Shown in pieces: positions 59,049 through 64,000 of a stretch of 64,000 nucleotides of DNA. Numbering within the stretch: position 1 is the stretch's first letter; each line of letters opens with the position of its first letter. Where the stretch lies: NCBI GenBank assembly GCA_024516035.1, contig CM044958.1, forward strand, positions 26,183,517 to 26,247,516. Reading direction: 5' to 3'. The position numbers were made by a program, and so were the translations under genes. The notes below the pieces were generated by a model. That model was given only the letters and a program-made list of their open reading frames with translations, was not told the origin of the DNA and made no database searches. The stretch is from Bactericera cockerelli (Eukaryota; Arthropoda; Insecta; Hemiptera; Triozidae).

Positions 59049-60561
59049 TAAACCATATTTTAGTCCGGTTTATGTGGCAGCACCCCAAATCATTTTCCCA
59101 CCTGCCTGCCCACATGATATACATACGAGTATGCAGCTCTCCGTACTCAGCATAGTTTCACTTCATCAAATTTGAAAAAGTACGATGAATTTTAAAATTC
59201 CTATCAAAATTTAAGAAATATTTTTAAAATTGTCACTTTTAAGTGCATAATTTCAACAGACCACACATACAACATTCACTACACACTGGACACGGAAGGA
59301 GCCCAGAACAATGGTTCTGGGCGTCCAAAGGGTTCACCCATATCAATCCTTCCACCACCATGACATCACACATGGACTCGGAAAGTAAGTAAGTACTGTT
59401 AAGTAGATATACTTGATTCGGATATTTCAAGTGTGTAGTTGTGTACGAGACATACCTACTATTTGCAGTTCATTCCTAGCTTTTGCTTTAAAATTTTCAA
59501 GATATAATTACATAGGGTACGTAATAAATATAGCTACATTTCATGTCTGACACAATGACATTTCCAGCTCCCATGATGCCTAACCGCACTCATTTTACTT
59601 TAAAGTTCATTCCTCCCAAGGTATCAGAGTTTCTGTTTTTGCTGAAAGTTTGTGAGCTGTCGCCGGTAAAACTTTGATAGGTATCTGTTTTCCTCAAGCT
59701 CAAACAATTTATTTTAAACACATCTTGCTGGTATTTTCATCTGATTCTGTTATCGTCAGTTATGGTTATGATTCTGATGTGAACTATAAGGCATGGCCGC
59801 ATCCATACTATCCATCAGTACGGTAATGCCTTCCTTCATTTTAAATTTAGTCCTAACGGGAAGTACGGGAAATCGGTTTGTTTTAAAACCTTTTGTAACT
59901 TTTGTATTAACATGATCATAATTGCCTAATTCATGTTTTAAAACCTTTCGTAACTTTTGTATTAACATGAACATAATTGCCTAATTCATCAATCTGTGAC
60001 GTATGGGCAGCACAGCGCAGGCTCGAAAATTGAGTTTTCCTTTATCCTTGTCGAAGAAAATTCCCGCGAGATATTTTTGGAAAACATTTTCCTCTTTGTT
60101 TTTCATTCACTCCTCACCACTTCTTCAATTCCCTCAATATCTCTCCCAATTCGCACCCGTTGTATTCGCTATCAATCTCGAAACGTATATCCGTTCCACT
60201 GAATTTCTCCATTAAATACAAAAAAGCGAGTGGAACGTGCATGCAATTTTTAAGATAAAAACTGGGAGCTAATAGTGTAATATGCACAACATGTAAGGCT
60301 GAACTCATGAACTCTGATTGAATGTGGGGTGCTCTTGGCTCGCAATCACGATGACAAAACAATTCTCTGTCATCCGAAGGGATTTAGTCCAATATTACGC
60401 CCTTTCTGTTGGAGATACCATGGAAAAATTCCGAGCAAAGCTCCAGGACTATGAAGGAATTTGAATTTGCATTGTGTCCTACAAAACCGTGCTTCTACAA
60501 TTATAAAAATAAAATAATACAATTTTACTAATGTAATATTGGTATTTGGTATTGATATAAG
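59049..60561. other. Intergenic, no gene recognised
   Basis: Contains the tandem duplication listed at 59881-59989. The 63-codon minus ORF at 59239-59430 ends in a Cys-rich stretch (CPVCSECCMCGLLKLC) but is too short to name. Confidence 0.35.
59881..59989. repeat. 55-bp tandem duplication
   Basis: TTTTAAAACCTTT(T/C)GTAACT and the following bases to CTAATTCAT repeat at 59881 and 59936 with two substitutions, indicating a recent local duplication. Confidence 0.95.
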
Positions 60562-61093
60562 CAGGGCTGTCGGCTACGAAAGCTTTTTGTCACTGCGACC
60601 TGAAATACATCTTTTGTAACATGCCCCTGTAACTCTAAAAGAGATTAAAGCTAGCTTAAGTAGCTTCTTAAGATTCTTTTGGGACTGATTTCGAAAACTT
60701 ACATTTTGGGTCTTGAGCAATGTCCATATGTTTAGACGGTAGTTGAGGCTATAGTGGAATATTAAAAAGCCAGTAAGGATTCTTCTTTGCTTAGGCAGAG
60801 CATTTTTTTGCTCTTTTGGGCGAATGAGTTATAAACATTTTCGACTGCCTATGGCTGGGACTCACTTAGAAAGCTCTTCAGAATTACTCCAACATTCAAA
60901 GACTTCAGGGCGTTTATAAAGCTTTAAGAAGCAGTTGGGGTTTCGAATGCCACCTCTGAACTATCTCTAAAAGAGAGTATAGTAGAGGTTGTTGGCATCT
61001 TCTGCCTCTTCTGGTACATTAGCTTCTCACCCTGACCCCTTTTACGACAGGGGGAACAACCCGTGGTTTTATTCGTTCGTAGCCGAGAGCCAC
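60562..61093. mobile_element. Possible hAT-like non-autonomous element
   Basis: Left end CAGGGCTGTCGGCTACGAA; right end reads (reverse complement) GTGTGGCTCTCGGCTACGAA. These are inverted repeats about 530 bp apart. Internally TCTAAAAGAGA occurs near both sides. The terminal bases and flanks do not give a clean duplication, so the ends are approximate. Confidence 0.55.
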
Positions 61094-62579
61094 ACGGAAC
61101 ATTATGGCAATAGAATATGCTTTACTTTATTTTTTTTATTATGCCATTTATGAAATAGATGACCTTTATTTGGCTTATAAAGTTATGCTGAGAAAAATTC
61201 AAGGACACCAGGACAGGTCCCCTGGTATGGAAAAAAAATTTCTTCATTGTACAAATAATATATTTTATCTCCAACTAGAAAGGACATAATTATTTTACTG
61301 GATCACTTCATATGACCCGACCTGTACAAACAAATGAACTAATCTGTACAAGTCATCATTATGTCTTCAAATGTCTTTGCAAGTATTCACGACTGAAATT
61401 TTCAAAGCATGCTAAGTAGTGTCTATCCGTCGGTGATTAAAGTTTCCGGAGGGTAAAACCTTAAAAGGGTAAATGAAGATAGACCCTCCTTTGCCGTCAG
61501 GGCGTCGCGGTCACTATTACTTTTATTCAATTGAAACAACGTTAAAAGCCATGAACAAATTACTCTATCAAAAGCATTTACAAAAACTGTTTCCACCACA
61601 ACAAGGCAGACACAATTGCCATCACTAATAATAACTGTGAGTAACTAGGTCAAAAGTTCATTCAAGCGAATGGAGAAAAGGAGTGCTTTTGTTGAAACAT
61701 GGTGGAAACAAAGTGAAATTAGCAGTTCAGTGGAATACCCGGGTAGAGAGAAACGAAGAAGAGTGGGAGGAAAAGTCTTCAAGAGAGCAAAAGGAGAGAA
61801 ATAATGCAAAAAGATAAGGAGTGAAGGGCATCTGAAGGGATGCATGGATAATGGGTTGTTTGTCGAACGGAGAAACAGGAGAGATAGAATGGTAATGCTA
61901 ATTGAAATAAATCTCTTACAATAAAATTTGTGTTTCACATAGTGCTCATTAAAATGACTGTGATGAAAGAGTTTCTGGAACTACCCCAATATTATACAGC
62001 CACTGGTTCCAAAATATACCTACATATACAATTATAAGTCTTTGGATACCAATTAACATGTTTTGTATCTTGTACTCGAAAGTATGCGCTATTGTAACTG
62101 CAAAAATACAACAACAAAAAAAACAGCATTCAATAAATAGGTACTTGCATTAAATCTGATTACCCAATTTTGTTAGAAGATTCATTTGATCTTTTCTCCT
62201 GTATTATTGCTTTTTTGGTAAGAATCTCATTTTAGATAGATGTGACTCCAATGTCACATCTGTACAAAAATTACTCTGCATAAATTTACAGCAAAAAGAC
62301 CAGCATTTATACTGTAAAATGTAACACCACAAATCAAGGACCCCGATGAAAGTTACATTCGACTTTACCTCACTCTACCAATCCGACACACAGTCAAGCA
62401 CTATCCAGAAACACTCAAGAGGGATACACAGCTCTCTCTGTCTTAGTCTATGATATCGTTGAAGTGATTTGTTATGTGTGCGTGTACAATGATTGGAAAA
62501 ATGCGCTTGGAGGTGAAAGCACCTCCTTGTTCTCTATGAGTCACATCCATCTTGATTCTTCACTGCAGCAGAGTTCAAA
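61094..62579. other. Intergenic, nothing recognised
   Basis: No supported feature. Small ORFs are unremarkable. Confidence 0.35.
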
Positions 62580-62677
62580 TTGTATTATTCTCTTACCCCT
62601 TCCTCCTCGATTTACCTCACCTATTCTTATCTCTTCATTCCCTTTCTTACCGTCCCTTTTCTCTCTCTGTCTCTCTG

Positions 62678-62719
<42 letters not shown>

Positions 62720-63170
62720 CTTTTACTCCTATCTTTTTCACAGTTTCGTCTTATCTTCTCTTATTGCCTCTTTCAGGTATGTTTTTCCTTCTCTCCATTT
62801 CTCTCTTTACTTTCATTTGTATTATCTTCTCTTTTTCTCCACTTTATTTATCTTAGCGTATTGCATTCTTTTCTTTTTGTATTCGCTTTCTTCTCTATTT
62901 TTCCCTTCTGAAACTTGCTTTCTCTCTCACTTTTTCTCTTCCATCTTTCACTTTTTCTTGATCTTATCCTCTCGTTTTTTTCTATATTTTATCCTTTATT
63001 TCTCTATCTTTCTCTCCCTCCCTTCTATTTTGTCTTTTATTTTCTCTCCATCCCTCCCATTTTGTCTCTCCTTTTCTCTTGTCCATTTTCCTTCATATAT
63101 CTTACCTTCCTTATATATCTCTTCCTTGTACACACACACTCTCTCTTCCTTCTCTCCACGTCATTTTGAC
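62580..63170. repeat. Pyrimidine-rich tract with (CT)n core
   Basis: About 590 bp in which the plus strand is overwhelmingly C and T, with a pure CT run at about 62684-62713. ORFs of 84 to 203 codons in three frames are Ser/Leu/Phe low-complexity products of this composition and not genes. Confidence 0.9.
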
Positions 63171-64000
63171 ACATTTATCACTCTAATCTAGGTAGAGGAG
63201 TAAGATGTTCGGAGGTAGAGCCTGACATTTATTACTTGCGATATGGTATGCTTTTATGTTTATACATGGAGAGGAAGGATTCCAGTTGAGGATCTTACCG
63301 CTTGGATAAAGTGTTGAATCTTTGAAACATGGCTGAAGATGTGGATTTGCGGAATGTTGGATAGGAAGAACCATTCTGTTATCCTCTTCTATATGGGTAC
63401 AAAAACTTGATTTTCTAAGAATTTCCTAGTTGAAAAAGTTCTCCGAGGTACAATGGGATTATTATTTATCCTGTAAGCATTTCAAGTGTTGAAAATGTAT
63501 GTCGATGGTACAATGGAAGTACCATTTTAAGATAAGGTACCCTCTTTTATCTTATCTTCCTCAACTGGAAACAGTTATTTTGTGATTTGATTAAAAAAAT
63601 CTGATCCTTCAGTTACATTTGCTTCTCGTTTAATAAAGACGGTCATCATATATTTCCAGAGGCCAAGGTCCCTGGCTCCTTCACTGTGAGGCATGTCACA
63701 ACACTCAGAGCCCTCCTCCTTCAGTCTTGCTTCTTTCCTTTGTCATTTTCATAAATATCATTATCGATTGCGCCACAGCTTAGCGCTCGTCTCCCAGGGT
63801 TGTGAAATATGCTTACGAAAACACCACTTCCACGAGTTCTTGTCGCTCCCTCTTATCTGTTGTCATCATATCGTTCCTCACATTAAATTCTCTTCAGTGA
63901 GTTTTCTTCATGCTTAATACCTCCTTGGTTGCTACGTTGTGTATTGATCATTAATTTCTGTAGACATGTAATGTAGCACACATCAGCGTCATTGCAATTT
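63171..64000. other. Intergenic, nothing recognised
   Basis: Sequence returns to ordinary AT-rich composition. A local near-repeat (AGGTACAATGGGATTATTAT and TGGTACAATGGAAGTACCAT) lies at 63447-63524. Confidence 0.35.

Noticed and set aside
59239..59430. 63-codon minus ORF ending in a Cys-rich stretch
   Set aside because: It is short and isolated, without a family match. It could be a terminal exon, but nothing supports that.
62580..63191. ORF of 203 codons on the plus strand (and shorter ones in the other frames)
   Set aside because: The region is almost pure pyrimidine. All three plus frames are open because C/T-only DNA contains no stop codons, and the products are Ser/Leu/Phe low complexity.

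Overview
This is eukaryotic nuclear DNA, almost certainly from an insect with a large, AT-rich, repeat-laden genome. Evidence: widespread GTAGGTAC/GTACCTAC-type words, many tRNA-derived and 5S-rRNA-derived SINE copies, insect-style Helitron ends, hAT, Harbinger-like and piggyBac-like miniature elements, and long foldback palindromes. A hemipteran fits best by impression, but a lepidopteran is not excluded. Nothing looks bacterial or viral.

Only one convincing protein gene is present: an intact, intronless, divergent beta-tubulin on the minus strand (13257-14606, 449 codons). It keeps the GTP-binding core and the MREI start but lacks the acidic C-terminal tail and has a changed M-loop. It reads as a retrocopy-derived or lineage-restricted paralogue. 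All other long ORFs are low-complexity, repeat-derived or unrecognisable.

Layout. 1-5.7 kb: small dispersed elements (Helitron, tRNA-like SINE, hAT-like MITE, 5S SINE fragment). 5.7-7.4 kb: 1.66 kb palindrome built of repeated ACAGGGTG modules. 9-15 kb: a repeat pair, a C-rich 66-bp minisatellite, a poly(A)-tailed tRNA-like SINE and the tubulin gene. 18.0-19.2 kb: second ACAGGGTG palindrome, split by a SINE with a 14-bp target duplication. 23.8-27.5 kb: MITEs, a CT microsatellite, and a 5S SINE interrupted by a TTAA-flanked element. 30.5-33.9 kb: foldback structure with arms of 45-bp tandem repeats, split by a 2.1 kb hAT-type element with a perfect 8-bp duplication. 34.5-38.0 kb: a small and a 2.2 kb palindrome, the latter with a 5S SINE in its loop. 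40.1-41.0 kb: a 26-bp tandem array with higher-order structure. 42-54 kb: more SINEs, a poly(A)-tailed retro-insert, a 0.94 kb palindrome with near-identical arms, and a hAT MITE. 54-64 kb: mostly unremarkable, with a Helitron, a hAT-like element and a pyrimidine-rich block.

The genes do not form a pathway. The window is best read as nested transposable-element history around one unusual tubulin gene. All boundaries and similarities were judged by eye from the sequence, with no database search.
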